The translations under genes and the position numbers were made by a program. From positions 3,428,001 through 3,492,000 of the forward strand of contig NZ_CP021768.1 of the NCBI RefSeq assembly GCF_002192255.1: 64,000 bases of DNA, read 5' to 3'. The DNA comes from Stenotrophomonas sp. WZN-1 (GTDB taxonomy: Bacteria; Pseudomonadota; Gammaproteobacteria; Xanthomonadales; Xanthomonadaceae). Below are positions 1 through 10,776 of the stretch, piece by piece. The notes beneath the pieces are model-generated. The model saw only the letters and a list, made by a program, of their open reading frames with translations, was not told the DNA's origin and ran no database searches. Numbering within the stretch: position 1 is the first letter of the stretch; every line of letters starts with the position of its first letter.

Positions 1-607
1 CGAGGATGCGCTGGAACAAGGGCAACGCACTGCTGTCGCCGTCATCCAGGCGTCCGGCCGCGAACGCGTTGCGCGCCTGTGCCAACAACGCACCAATACC
101 CGCTCCGGCACTGCGTCGCGCCTGCAGCTGGCGGGCGACCGAATCGGCTTCACCCTGTGGCACCTGCAGCTCACGGGCCAGTGCCAGCGCCTGCGCGCTG
201 CCATCCAGGTCATCGGCCTGCAGGCGATCGCGCGCCTGTTGCAGCGCTGCCGCGCCGGTATTGGCCAGTCCCTGGCGCGCCTGCGGGCGATCACCATCCA
301 GCGCCAGCACCGCCTGGTAGCGCTCGCGCGCACCACTGCCATCGGCATCACTCAGGCGACCGGCAGCCAATGCACGGTCCCCCTCGGCCAGCAGTTGTTC
401 GATCTGCGGCTCATCCCAGAACCAGTCGGCCAGCGGCTTGCGCAGCAGCACCAGCAGCACGAACACGGCCAGCGCGGCGAGCAGCGCCCAGCGCCAGATC
501 CGGCGCGCATGGCGCGCCTGCAGCCACCACCACCGCCCCTCTCGACGGACGCGGTCCAGCGCAGGATGTTCAGCGCCATGCGGGCGATGCGGGGGCTCGC
601 GTTCCAT
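1..607 (-). CDS. Membrane-anchored TPR-like protein, C-terminus outside the window
   Basis: About 202 codons are visible. The gene starts at an ATG at 605-607 and runs off the left end. The N-terminus is basic and is followed by one hydrophobic segment (about residues 39-58, rich in Leu, Val and Ala), so it probably has a single membrane anchor. The rest is a series of Ala/Leu/Gln/Arg helices with repeated 'ALAAGRL', 'YQAVLALDGDRPQAR' and 'AFAAGRLDDGD' type units, the pattern of degenerate TPR helices that would bind another protein. It starts only 30 bases after the relA stop on the same strand, so it is probably cotranscribed. The missing C-terminus could hold a catalytic domain. I do not recognise the family from this part. 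Confidence 0.6.
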   Translation of the reverse strand, partial: MEREPPHRPHGAEHPALDRVRREGRWWWLQARHARRIWRWALLAALAVFVLLVLLRKPLADWFWDEPQIEQLLAEGDRALAAGRLSDADGSGARERYQAVLALDGDRPQARQGLANTGAAALQQARDRLQADDLDGSAQALALARELQVPQGEADSVARQLQARRSAGAGIGALLAQARNAFAAGRLDDGDSSALPLFQRIL

Positions 608-637
608 GCGTGCAGGGTAGCCGGGGCAGCGTGAAGC

Positions 638-2794
638 TCAGCCGAGGCGACGCGCCTCGCTCACGCCCGGCAGCGCATCCAGTTTGCCAAGCAGGGTCGA
701 CAACTGCCCGTAGTCGCTGACCTTCAGCCGCAGCCGCAGGTGGGCACGGCCACTGTTGCGCACGTTGTCACTATGGATGTCGAGCACGTAGGCGTCTTCC
801 TGGGCGATCAGGTTGGTGATGTCCTTCAGCAGCCACCGGCGGTCAACGGCAGTCACCACCACGTCCACTTCGTAGCCGCCGCCGGCCTGGCCCCATTCCA
901 CCGGCAGGATGCGCTGCGGGCTGGTAGCGGCCAGCCGGGCCAGCGCGGCACAGTCTGCACGATGCACGGTGACACCACGGCTACGGGTCAGGTAGCCGAC
1001 AATCGGCTCGCCGGCCACCGGCTGGCAGCAGCGTGCCAGCTGCACCAGCAGATTGCCCACGCCCTGCACGGTGAACTTGGACTTGCCCAGGTTCTCGCGG
1101 CGCGCGGTCGGCCGCGGCAGGGTCGGCGCGGGTGCGGGCTGGCTGGCGGCACGCTCTGCTTCCAGCAGCGTACGGCTGACCTGGTTCGGGCCGGTATCGC
1201 CCAGCGCCACCTGGATGTACAGGTCATCGACGCTGTCAGCATGGAACTTCTTCGCCGCTACCGCCAGGTCCGAGTGCTGCAGGCCCAGCCGCTTCAGTTC
1301 GCGCTCGAGCAGCTCGCGACCGGCCTGTACGTTGCGCGCACGGTCGAGCTTGTGGAACCAGCTGCGCACCTTCTCGCGCGAGCGGTTGCTGGCCAGGAAG
1401 CCGTTGGCCGGCATCAGCCAGTCGCGGCGCGGATCGGCCTCCTTGCCGGTCAGGATCTCGACGCGGTCGCCGCTGCGCAGCCGATAGGTCAGCGGCACGA
1501 TACGGCCGTTGACCTTGGCGCCGCGGCAGCGGTGCCCGACCATGGTGTGCACCTGGTAGGCGAAATCGAGCGGCGTAGCACCCTGCGGCAGGTCCAGCAC
1601 CTCGTCCTTCGGGCTCAGCGCATAGACCCGGTCCTCGGTCAGCTCGGCATCGAGCGCCCCGGCCAGTTCATTGCCCTGCCCGTCCTGCGCCTGTTCCAGC
1701 AGCTGGCGCATCCAGGTGATCTTGCGGTCGAAGGACTTCTCCGCGCCCTTGCCACCTTCCTTGTATTTCCAGTGCGCGGCCACGCCCAGCTCGGCCTGCG
1801 AGTGCATCTCGTGGGTACGGATCTGCACTTCGATGGTGCGCCCTTCCGGGCCGACCACGGCGGTGTGCAGCGAGCGATAGTCGTTGGCCTTGGGCCGGGC
1901 GATGTAATCATCGAATTCGCTCGGCACCGGCGCCCACAATGCATGCACCACGCCCAGCGCGGCGTAGCAGGCGGCGACGTCGTCCACCATCACCCGCACC
2001 GCACGGATGTCGTACAGCTGGTCGAAGGCCAGCCGCTTCTTCTGCATCTTCCGCCAGATGCTGTAGATGTGCTTCGGGCGGCCGCTGACTTCGGCCTTGA
2101 TGCCCTGGGCAACCAGCTCGCGCGACAACACCTTCTTGACGTTCTCGACGTAACGCTCGCGGGCGATGCGGGTTTCGTCCACCTCCCGTGCGATGCGGCG
2201 GTAGGTCTCCGGTTCCAGGTGGCGGAACGCCAGGTCCTCCAGCTCCCACTTCAGCTGCCAGATGCCCAGGCGGTTGGCCAGGGGCGCGTGGATGTCGCGG
2301 GTCAGCTGGGCCAGCGCACGGCGCTGCTCTTCGTCCAGCTTGTCGGCCGCACGCATCCGCGCCAGCTGGCGTGCCAGCAGGATCGGCACCACGCGCAGGT
2401 CGCGGATGATGGCCAGCAGCAGCCGGCGCAGGCCTTCACTGTTGCGTCCGGCCTCACGGCCGGCATGCAGCGCCCACACCGGATCGGCGGCATCCTGGCC
2501 ATCGAGCAGGCCGATCACCGCCGCCTTGTGGCTGCCCAGCGGCAGCTGGTCCAGGCTGGCGCGCAGGCCCGGCAGGTCGAACAGCAATGCTGCCACCACC
2601 GCTCCCTCGTCGGCCGAGAGCATCGACAGCGCATCAAGGGTATCGCCCAGTACCGACCAGGTAGCGCGCATCTGGTGGTCGCACTCCGGCGCTTCCCAAT
2701 GCTCGCGCAGGGCCTGGCGCAACGGAGCAGGCAGCACTGCTGCCGAAGGACGGTTCAACAAGGCATCCAGGCCAGGGACGGAAGCGCGGTTCAC
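638..2794 (-). CDS. relA: GTP pyrophosphokinase RelA (stringent response synthetase)
   Basis: This 718-aa protein has the RelA/SpoT domain order: a degenerate HD domain (about 30-180), a synthetase domain (about 240-345), a TGS domain (about 385-450) and a C-terminal ACT domain (about 640-718). It transfers pyrophosphate from ATP to GTP or GDP to make (p)ppGpp on stalled ribosomes. The HD hydrolase motif is lost: the HD position reads 'LLFDLPG' at 70-76. The synthetase carries the acidic 'EFDD' at 293-296 that marks monofunctional RelA rather than SpoT. 'YDIRAVRV' and 'AELGVAAHWKYKEG' are typical synthetase motifs. A bifunctional SpoT is expected elsewhere in the genome. A membrane protein gene follows 30 bases downstream. 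Confidence 0.96.
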   Translation of the reverse strand: MNRASVPGLDALLNRPSAAVLPAPLRQALREHWEAPECDHQMRATWSVLGDTLDALSMLSADEGAVVAALLFDLPGLRASLDQLPLGSHKAAVIGLLDGQDAADPVWALHAGREAGRNSEGLRRLLLAIIRDLRVVPILLARQLARMRAADKLDEEQRRALAQLTRDIHAPLANRLGIWQLKWELEDLAFRHLEPETYRRIAREVDETRIARERYVENVKKVLSRELVAQGIKAEVSGRPKHIYSIWRKMQKKRLAFDQLYDIRAVRVMVDDVAACYAALGVVHALWAPVPSEFDDYIARPKANDYRSLHTAVVGPEGRTIEVQIRTHEMHSQAELGVAAHWKYKEGGKGAEKSFDRKITWMRQLLEQAQDGQGNELAGALDAELTEDRVYALSPKDEVLDLPQGATPLDFAYQVHTMVGHRCRGAKVNGRIVPLTYRLRSGDRVEILTGKEADPRRDWLMPANGFLASNRSREKVRSWFHKLDRARNVQAGRELLERELKRLGLQHSDLAVAAKKFHADSVDDLYIQVALGDTGPNQVSRTLLEAERAASQPAPAPTLPRPTARRENLGKSKFTVQGVGNLLVQLARCCQPVAGEPIVGYLTRSRGVTVHRADCAALARLAATSPQRILPVEWGQAGGGYEVDVVVTAVDRRWLLKDITNLIAQEDAYVLDIHSDNVRNSGRAHLRLRLKVSDYGQLSTLLGKLDALPGVSEARRLG

Positions 2795-2924
2795 AGCATC
2801 GAGCAGGCAAGACAGAGGCCTCTACACTAGCGCCGGCGCCGTTCAGGGACAATCACCGCGGCCACCATCACCCGGCATGAAGACATGCCGCTACACTCGC
2901 CAGCACACCCAGGAGAGACCTGCC

Positions 2925-3449
2925 ATGCCTTCGATTGCCCTGCGCATCCATCCCCGGATGCTGGCCTGTGCCGCCGTGCTGCTGTCCCTTTCCGCGCCAG
3001 CGCTGGCCCAGCGCGTGGTGGAGGGCGACCTGCAGCAGCAGATGTCGCCCGCCGAGTTCAAGGCCGCCGGCCTGGAAAAGCTCAGTGCCAACGAACTGGC
3101 CACGCTCAATCGCTGGCTGCAGGGCAAAGTGGAGGCGGCCACCACCCAGGCCGTCGCCGCAGCGCGCGAAGAAGGCCGCCAGGAAGTGATCAAGAAGAAC
3201 CGCGGCTTCCTCGACTTCGGCAGCAGCGAGCCGATCGAAAGCAACCTGCAGGGCGAATTCCGTGGCTTCAGCCAGGGCCGCCGCTACGTGCTGCAGAACG
3301 GCCAGGAGTGGGAGCAGATCGATGCCACGCACTATTCCGGTAGCCGCAAGGAAGCCCCCAGCGTCAGCATGCGCCCCGGCGTGATGGGGGCGTGGTACAT
3401 GAAGGTGGACGGCGTGAACGTGCAGCCGAAGGTTCGCCGCACCAAGTAA
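2925..3449 (+). CDS. Small exported protein of unknown function
   Basis: The product is 174 aa. The start at 2925 is chosen because a GGAGAG ribosome-binding site lies just upstream and because it gives a good signal peptide (Arg, a hydrophobic core, then 'APALA' with cleavage near residue 28). The mature part has an Ala/Glu-rich helical stretch (about 50-90) and then a basic, small beta-rich domain ('FLDFGSSEPIESNLQGEF', 'YVLQNGQEWEQID', 'GAWYMKVDGVNVQPKVRR'). This second half resembles small SH3-like periplasmic proteins of Xanthomonadaceae. I cannot name a family. It is divergent from relA with a gap of 130 bases. Confidence 0.75.
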   Translation: MPSIALRIHPRMLACAAVLLSLSAPALAQRVVEGDLQQQMSPAEFKAAGLEKLSANELATLNRWLQGKVEAATTQAVAAAREEGRQEVIKKNRGFLDFGSSEPIESNLQGEFRGFSQGRRYVLQNGQEWEQIDATHYSGSRKEAPSVSMRPGVMGAWYMKVDGVNVQPKVRRTK

Positions 3450-3489
3450 TACCCGGGCATTCCGGCCGCGCCGGATCCATGCCCGGCGG

Positions 3490-3516
3490 CAATGGCCGCC
3501 CGATGGGCGGCCATTG
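3490..3516. terminator. Bidirectional hairpin between convergent genes
   Basis: A perfect 12-bp inverted repeat (CAATGGCCGCCC, loop GAT) lies between the stops of the small exported protein (3449) and hrpA (3524). Placement between convergent genes suggests transcription termination in both directions. There is no clean T tract on either side, so the call rests on position and stem strength. Confidence 0.55.
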
Positions 3517-3523
3517 CACGCGT

Positions 3524-6500
3524 TTACGCCTGGCGCAGTGCGGCCACCCGCTGCGCCAGCTTCTTCGCTGAGATGCCGGTACGTGCGCCCAGCTCCTGGG
3601 CGAACAGCGATACCCGCAGCTCTTCCAGGTCCCAGCGCAGGGCCTGCCACTGCGGCCGCTCGCGCAGCCCCTGCTGCTCGCCCGTCTCCAGCGCCTCCAG
3701 GAACGGATGCAGTTCCAGCATGCGCGCCTGGTCGCGCGGCGGATCACGCTTGGCGCGCTCGGTGCGCAGGATCATCGCCTTCAGGTAGCGCGGGTACTGC
3801 GCCAGCGCATCGGCCGGCGTATCACGCAGGAACCCGGGGTGGATCAGGCCGGCCAGCTGCGCTTCCATATCGTCCAGGTTGCCGCGCGCCCAGCCCATCA
3901 ACGGTGCTTCCAGCATCGGCTTCAGTTCCGCCACCAGCGCCAGGATGCTCTCGGCCAGCTTCAGTCGCGACATCGCCTCGCCGAACAGGGCCTTGGCGGC
4001 ATGCTCGCGGCGCTGCTCGAAGGCCGCCGCATCGCGGATGTCTTCCAGGCCCTCGGCCAGCACTGCGTTCATCGCCGCATCGACCAGGTCACCGCGCAGG
4101 CGCTCCTGCGATTCGATGGCGGCATACAGCAGTCCGGTCTTGGCACCGACCGGCAACTGCTTGCGTGCCTGCTTCACCTTCTCGGCCAACGCGATCTCCA
4201 GCAGGCGGCGCACACCCAGCGGGTGGGCCTCCTGCGCCTGCTGGCGGTCGGCGAAGATACGCAGCGCCACGCTGTCGCCCTCGTCCAGCAACGCCGGATA
4301 GGCAGGTACACCCGCTTCACCGGGCACCTGCAGCGGAATCGGCGCGGCCGGGAAGGTGCGCAGGCCATCGGCCGCCATCTCGCGGCCGGCACGTGCAGCG
4401 AAGGCATCGCCGGCACGGCCGCCGAACTTCGCGCGCAGTGCGTCCAGATCGCGCGAAGTCGCCAGCACCTTGCCCTGTTCGTCGCGCAGGCGCAGGTTCA
4501 TGTGCAGGTGCGGTTCGATCGAACCGGGTTCGAAATCGAGCGCGGTCACAGTGGCGCCGGTGGCGCGTGACAGGAAGCGCGCCAGTTCGCCGGTGATGGC
4601 ATCGGCCCTGGGCTGCGGGAACGCCTCGTAGAACGCGTGGCCGAAGTCCGGCGCCGGCACGTAGTTGCGGCGCATCGCCTTGGGCAGGCTGCGGATCAGT
4701 GCCGAGGCCTTGTCGGCGACGAAGCCCGGCGCCAGCCAGCCCAGCTGCACCGGGTCCAGCGCATTGAGCAGGTGCAGCGGCACGTCCAGGGTGACGCCGT
4801 CATCGTCGGCCCCCGGCTCGAAGCGGTAATGCAGCGGCAGGCGTGCCTGGCCCAACGCCAGGTACTTCGGGTAGCGCTCCTGCTCGCTGCCCTCGCCCGG
4901 CAACAGGTCGACCAGTGACCACTGCAGGGTCTTGCGCTGTTCCGGCGCCAGCCCCTTCCACCAGGTATCCAGTCCTGCGGCCGAATGGATCTGCGGCGGC
5001 ACCCGGTCCAGGTACCAGCGCGCCTGCCAGTCCTCGTCGGCCACGATGCCGGCGCGGCGCAGCTTCGCTTCTTCCTCGCGGGCGATCTCCAGCACTTTCT
5101 GGTTGTCGGCCACGAAACTGGCGCGGGTGTTGATCTCGCCGGTCACCAGCGCCTGGCGCACGAAGATGTCATGCGCTTCGCCCGGCGCGATGCGGCCGTA
5201 GTGCACCGGCTTCTTTGGCGCCAGCACCAGGCCGAACAGGCTGATCTGCTCGGAGGCCAGCACCTGGCCCTGCGCGCGCGACCAGTGCGGGTCGAAGTGC
5301 TTGCGCAGCAGCAGATGCGGCAGTTCAGCGATCACCCAGTCCGGCTCGATCGCGGCCAGGGTCATGCCCCACACCTTCTGCGTATCGAGCAGATTGGCCA
5401 CCAGCAGCCACGGCGGCGGCCGCTTGGACAGCGCCGAACCCGGGAACGGCAGGAAGCGACGCTGGCGCGGCGCCTGGAAATCGCCCTTCTCGGTGCGGTG
5501 GCCGATCTGCGTCGGCAGGCCCGCCACCAGCGCGCGGTGCAGGGTCTGGTACGCAGCGGCACGCACGCGCTCGCTGAAACCGCCGCCCACCGGCGCCTGT
5601 TCCTTCTGTGCACGCACGGCCACTGGCGCCGGCGCCGCTTCGGCCTTGCCTTCGCGGGCCAGGCGCGCGGCACGGTGCAGCTGGCCACGGGTGGCTTTCA
5701 CTGCGGCGGCATCATCACGCGCCGGGGCCGGTGCACTGCTGCCGGCCAGCAGCGGGGCCATCGAGGCATCACTTGCTTCTTCCTTCCAACCCAGTTCCTC
5801 GCACAGCAGGCGCAGCTGGCGGTGCAGCTCGCGCCACTCGCGCATGCGCAGGAAGCCGAGGAAATGACGGCCGCACCAGTCACGCAGCTTGGACTGGGTC
5901 AGGTCTTCATGGGCCTGCCGGTAGGCATCCCACAGGCGCAGCACGCCGACGAACTCGGAACGACCATCGGCGAACTGCGCATGCGCGCTGTCGGCTGCAC
6001 CGCGGGCTTCGGGCGGGCGTTCGCGCGGGTCCTGGATGCCCAGGAACGAGGCGATCACCAGCATCGGCCGCAGGCAGCCGGCAGCCTGCGCGGCGACCAG
6101 CATGCGCGCCAGCTTCACGTCCACCGGCAGGCGTGCCATCTGCTTGCCGATGGTGGTCATGCGCCGCTCGGCGTCGATCGCGCCCAGTTCGGTCAGTTGC
6201 TGCCAGCCATCGGCCACCGCGCGCTCGTCCGGCGCCTCCAGGAACGGAAACTCCTCGATGCGGCCCAGCCCCAGCTGCAGCATGCGCAGGATCACCCCGG
6301 CCAGGCTGGAGCGGCGGATTTCCGGATCGGTGAACTCCGGTCGCGCCTGGAAATCGGCTTCGGCGTACAGGCGGTAGCAGATGCCCTCGGCGATACGTCC
6401 GCAGCGGCCCTTGCGCTGGTTGGCGCTGGCCTGCGAGATCGGCTCGATGTGCAGGCGGTCCAGCTTGTTGCGCGGACTGTAGCGCTTGACGCGGGCGAAG

Positions 6501-7609
6501 CCCGGATCGACCACGTAACGGATGCGCGGCACCGTCAGCGAGGTTTCCGCCACGTTGGTGGCCAGCACGATGCGCCGGTTCGGCCCGGGATTGAACACCC
6601 GGTCCTGGTCCTGGTTGGACAGGCGCGCGTACAGCGGCAGTACCTCGGTATTACGGTACTTGCGCCGTTCCAGCGACTGGTGCGCATCGCGGATCTCGCG
6701 TTCACCCGGCAGGAAGATCAGCACGTCGCCGCGCGCATCCAGGCGGGTGATTTCGTCGATGGCCGACACGATGGCGTCGTTGACGGTGCGTTCGCCCTGG
6801 TCTTCGCCCTCGCCTTCCAGCGCGCGATAGCGCACTTCCACCGGGTAGGTACGGCCTTCGACGCTGATCACCGGCGCATTGTCGAAATGCTGGGCGAAGC
6901 GTTCGGTGTCGATGGTGGCCGAGGTGACGATCAGCTTCAGGTCCGGGCGCTTGCGCAGCAGCTGCTTCAAATAGCCCAGCAGGAAGTCGATGTTGAGGCT
7001 GCGTTCGTGCGCCTCGTCGACGATGATCGTGTCGTAGTTCGACAACCAGCGATCGCTGGCGATCTCCGCCAGCAGGATGCCGTCGGTCATGAACTTGATG
7101 CGGCTGTCTTCGCTGACCTTGTCGTTGAAGCGCACCTGGTAGCCGACCAGCTGGCCCAGTTCGCTCTGCAGCTCCTGCGCCACGCGGCTGGCCACCGCAC
7201 GTGCGGCAATCCGTCGCGGCTGGGTGCAGCCGATCATGCCGGCCTGGCCACGGCCTGCGGCCAGGCACAGTTTCGGCAGCTGGGTGGTCTTGCCCGAGCC
7301 GGTTTCACCGGCGATCACCACGACCTGGTGGTCGCGGATCAGCCCGATGATGGCGTCGGCTTCACGCGCAATCGGCAGCTGCGGGTCCAGAGTAATGGAC
7401 GGCTGCTGCTGCGCCCGTGTCATCCGGCGCTGCACCGACGCCTGCAAGGCCTGCTCGAAGGTGGCGGCCAGTGCCGCATCCTTTGGCTTGGCCTGGCAAC
7501 GCGAGAGCATCCCCAGCAAACGGCCCCGGTCGCGGCTCATGGCGCCGTCGATGGCGGCGCGCTGTTGGCGCAGGCGGGGCGATGGATTTTTATCGATAGA
7601 GTTCATCAA
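3524..7609 (-). CDS. hrpA: ATP-dependent RNA helicase HrpA (DEAH box)
   Basis: This 1361-aa protein matches the size and order of bacterial HrpA. It has Walker A 'GETGSGKTT' at 101-109, the DEAH box at 198-201, the 'TSAT' motif III and the motif VI 'QRKGRCGR', followed by a long C-terminal extension of the HrpA type (DUF3418-like). HrpA unwinds RNA and helps rescue stalled or collided ribosomes and process mRNA. A low-complexity Ala/Pro/Arg linker near residues 610-660 probably separates the helicase core from the extension. Two starting methionines are adjacent; the first is used. It is divergent from the Dps gene with only 83 bases between starts. Confidence 0.95.
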   Translation of the reverse strand: MMNSIDKNPSPRLRQQRAAIDGAMSRDRGRLLGMLSRCQAKPKDAALAATFEQALQASVQRRMTRAQQQPSITLDPQLPIAREADAIIGLIRDHQVVVIAGETGSGKTTQLPKLCLAAGRGQAGMIGCTQPRRIAARAVASRVAQELQSELGQLVGYQVRFNDKVSEDSRIKFMTDGILLAEIASDRWLSNYDTIIVDEAHERSLNIDFLLGYLKQLLRKRPDLKLIVTSATIDTERFAQHFDNAPVISVEGRTYPVEVRYRALEGEGEDQGERTVNDAIVSAIDEITRLDARGDVLIFLPGEREIRDAHQSLERRKYRNTEVLPLYARLSNQDQDRVFNPGPNRRIVLATNVAETSLTVPRIRYVVDPGFARVKRYSPRNKLDRLHIEPISQASANQRKGRCGRIAEGICYRLYAEADFQARPEFTDPEIRRSSLAGVILRMLQLGLGRIEEFPFLEAPDERAVADGWQQLTELGAIDAERRMTTIGKQMARLPVDVKLARMLVAAQAAGCLRPMLVIASFLGIQDPRERPPEARGAADSAHAQFADGRSEFVGVLRLWDAYRQAHEDLTQSKLRDWCGRHFLGFLRMREWRELHRQLRLLCEELGWKEEASDASMAPLLAGSSAPAPARDDAAAVKATRGQLHRAARLAREGKAEAAPAPVAVRAQKEQAPVGGGFSERVRAAAYQTLHRALVAGLPTQIGHRTEKGDFQAPRQRRFLPFPGSALSKRPPPWLLVANLLDTQKVWGMTLAAIEPDWVIAELPHLLLRKHFDPHWSRAQGQVLASEQISLFGLVLAPKKPVHYGRIAPGEAHDIFVRQALVTGEINTRASFVADNQKVLEIAREEEAKLRRAGIVADEDWQARWYLDRVPPQIHSAAGLDTWWKGLAPEQRKTLQWSLVDLLPGEGSEQERYPKYLALGQARLPLHYRFEPGADDDGVTLDVPLHLLNALDPVQLGWLAPGFVADKASALIRSLPKAMRRNYVPAPDFGHAFYEAFPQPRADAITGELARFLSRATGATVTALDFEPGSIEPHLHMNLRLRDEQGKVLATSRDLDALRAKFGGRAGDAFAARAGREMAADGLRTFPAAPIPLQVPGEAGVPAYPALLDEGDSVALRIFADRQQAQEAHPLGVRRLLEIALAEKVKQARKQLPVGAKTGLLYAAIESQERLRGDLVDAAMNAVLAEGLEDIRDAAAFEQRREHAAKALFGEAMSRLKLAESILALVAELKPMLEAPLMGWARGNLDDMEAQLAGLIHPGFLRDTPADALAQYPRYLKAMILRTERAKRDPPRDQARMLELHPFLEALETGEQQGLRERPQWQALRWDLEELRVSLFAQELGARTGISAKKLAQRVAALRQA

Positions 7610-7635
7610 TCGGTTCGTTCAAAACTTTGAAAGCG

Positions 7636-7654
7636 ACCGGTCATCACGACCGGT
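7636..7654. promoter_or_regulatory. Inverted repeat in the hrpA/dps divergent promoter region
   Basis: ACCGGTC and GACCGGT are separated by 5 bases, giving a perfect 7-bp dyad, about 40 bases before the dps start and 27 bases before the hrpA start. A TTGAAA lies at 7627-7632 just beside it. The spacing would suit a dimeric regulator; which one is unknown. Confidence 0.4.
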
Positions 7655-7692
7655 TTATTGTGAAGGCCAACGATTCCACAAGGAGGAACCCC

Positions 7693-8241
7693 ATGGCGAA
7701 GACCAAGAGCACGACCAAGGCCAAGACCGGCAAGCAGAAGCTTGCAGCGGCGGCACCGTCGGCGCCGAACATCGATATCGGGATCACCCAGGGCGACCGC
7801 AAGAAGATCGCCGACGGTCTGTCGCGCTTCCAGGCCGATGCGTTCACGCTCTACCTGAAGACGCACAACTTCCACTGGAACGTGACCGGGTCGATGTTCA
7901 ACTCGCTGCACACCATGTTCGAGACGCAGTACACCGAGCAGTGGGCGGCGCTGGACGACGTGGCCGAGCGCATCCGCGCGCTGGGCTTCAATGCCCCGGG
8001 CTCCTACCGGGAATTCGCTGCGTTGACCTCGATCGCCGAGGAACCGGGCCTGACCGACAGTGCGGACTGGCGTGAAATGGTACGCCAGTTGGTGGTCGCC
8101 AACGAAGCGGTCTGCCGTACGGCACGTGAAGTGCTGGATGTGGCGGCCAAGGGGGACGACGCCCCGACCGAGGATCTGATGACCCAGCGTCTGCAGACGC
8201 ACGAGAAGTACGCCTGGATGCTGCGCTCGCTGCTCCAGTAA
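7693..8241 (+). CDS. dps: Dps-like ferritin, DNA-binding starvation protein
   Basis: The product is 182 aa. The start at 7693 is fixed by a strong AGGAGGA at 7681-7687. The N-terminal 30 residues are Lys/Ala/Thr-rich and disordered ('KTKSTTKAKTGKQK'), a typical DNA-binding tail. The ferritin-like domain shows 'TLYLKTHNFHWNVTG' and 'EQWAALDDVAERIRALG', which supply the His, Asp and Glu of the inter-subunit ferroxidase site. Dps dodecamers oxidise and store iron using hydrogen peroxide and condense DNA in stress. The gene stands alone, and its upstream region contains a dyad that could be an operator. Confidence 0.93.
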   Translation: MAKTKSTTKAKTGKQKLAAAAPSAPNIDIGITQGDRKKIADGLSRFQADAFTLYLKTHNFHWNVTGSMFNSLHTMFETQYTEQWAALDDVAERIRALGFNAPGSYREFAALTSIAEEPGLTDSADWREMVRQLVVANEAVCRTAREVLDVAAKGDDAPTEDLMTQRLQTHEKYAWMLRSLLQ

Positions 8242-8255
8242 GGATTGAGGGGGTC

Positions 8256-8430
8256 GGCAGGGCTTGCAGCCCTGCACCCGCCGAATCAACGTCAACATCA
8301 ACGTCAAAAGCTGGTTTCCTGTGGGTAGGCGGGGTGGGTCCGGTGGCAGGGGACGCCGTAAACCCGTCCATGGGGGCTTGGCCGCGGCATCCATGCCGCG
8401 GACACCCCTGCCACCGGACCCACCCCGCCT
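8256..8430. repeat. Composite palindromic intergenic element, copy 1
   Basis: The element starts with a GCAGGGC/GCCCTGC hairpin (about 8260-8276) and an AACGTCAA-type linker. The main palindrome follows, with perfect 26-bp arms at 8327-8352 and 8405-8430. Its loop begins ACGCCGTAAACCCGTCCATG and contains a second hairpin, CCGCGGCAT/ATGCCGCGG (8382-8401). The right arm runs on into a CGACAG...CTGCCG hairpin. The same layout recurs near 8.6, 31.8, 51.2, 62.3 and 62.7 kb. Confidence 0.85.
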
Positions 8431-8465
8431 TCGACAGGTCTCCGCGATCTGCCGGCAAAGCCATT

Positions 8466-8506
8466 GGGGTCAGATCCGTTTTCCTGCGGAAAGCGGACCT
8501 GACCCC
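8466..8506. repeat. GGGGTCAG inverted repeat, possible terminator
   Basis: GGGGTCAGATCCGTTTTCC pairs imperfectly with its inverse at 8488-8506 and is followed on the plus strand by ATTTTGTTTG, so it could end the dps transcript. A better-preserved copy lies at 51343-51383. Confidence 0.6.
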
Positions 8507-8535
8507 ATTTTGTTTGTCGATATCTGACAGATTTC

Positions 8536-8554
8536 ATCCACGCATGGCGTGGAT
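8536..8554. repeat. SMAG-type short palindrome
   Basis: ATCCACGC-ATG-GCGTGGAT, the same stem as copies at 16417, 36159, 40557 and 62597. Confidence 0.7.
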
Positions 8555-8586
8555 GGCCCCACCGTCACCGGGAATCGGTCAGGGGT

Positions 8587-8850
8587 GGGGCGGTGTGGGC
8601 TTGCAGGACCGTTGGCGCCATGGATGGCGCCATCGAGCCCCCATGGGTGAGGGCGCTTTGCTTGCGAAGCACTGCTTCGCAAGCGCCCGAACGCACAGCC
8701 GCCAGCGGCTGGGCCGGACCCCGGAGGGGGGTTTACGGCGTGTCCTGCAAGCCCACACCGCCCCGCCTAACCAGCAGACACCCCAGAGCCGGCTGTTGCC
8801 TTTGACGTTGCTCTGGCTTCTAGCAGGTGCAGGGCGCAGCCCTGCCGAGA
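8587..8850. repeat. Composite palindromic element, copy 2, inverted and with an enlarged loop
   Basis: Perfect 23-bp arms lie at 8587-8609 and 8742-8764. Read on the minus strand, the loop has the family core: ACGCCGTAAAC at one side and CCATGGGGGCTCGATGGCGCC at the other. An insertion of about 80 bases splits the core. It contains a near-uninterrupted hairpin at 8660-8684 (12-bp arms, 1-base loop). The GCAGGGC/GCCCTGC outer hairpin follows at about 8826-8845. Copies 1 and 2 together fill most of the 635-base gap between dps and recQ; I see no gene there. Confidence 0.75.
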
Positions 8851-8876
8851 CACCCCCGCCGGGGTAAACTAGCCGG

Positions 8877-10682
<1,806 letters not shown>

Positions 10683-10776
10683 CGGCGGGCTGGGCTCTAC
10701 ATTGGTGTAGCTCCAACCTTGAACCGGCCATTCAGCCGGAAGTGCATCCGCGCCCACTTGCAGCTAGATTAGCGCC

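Noticed and set aside
740..2830. Long plus-strand open frame opposite relA
   Set aside because: GC-rich codon-position shadow of relA. The product is His/Gln/Arg-rich and resembles no protein family.
4985..7630. 881-codon plus-strand open frame opposite hrpA
   Set aside because: Antisense shadow: HrpA motifs are complete on the minus strand and the plus frame is low-complexity.
8242..8876. Possible CRISPR array
   Set aside because: The repeats are inverted pairs with variable arms, not direct repeats with regular spacers.
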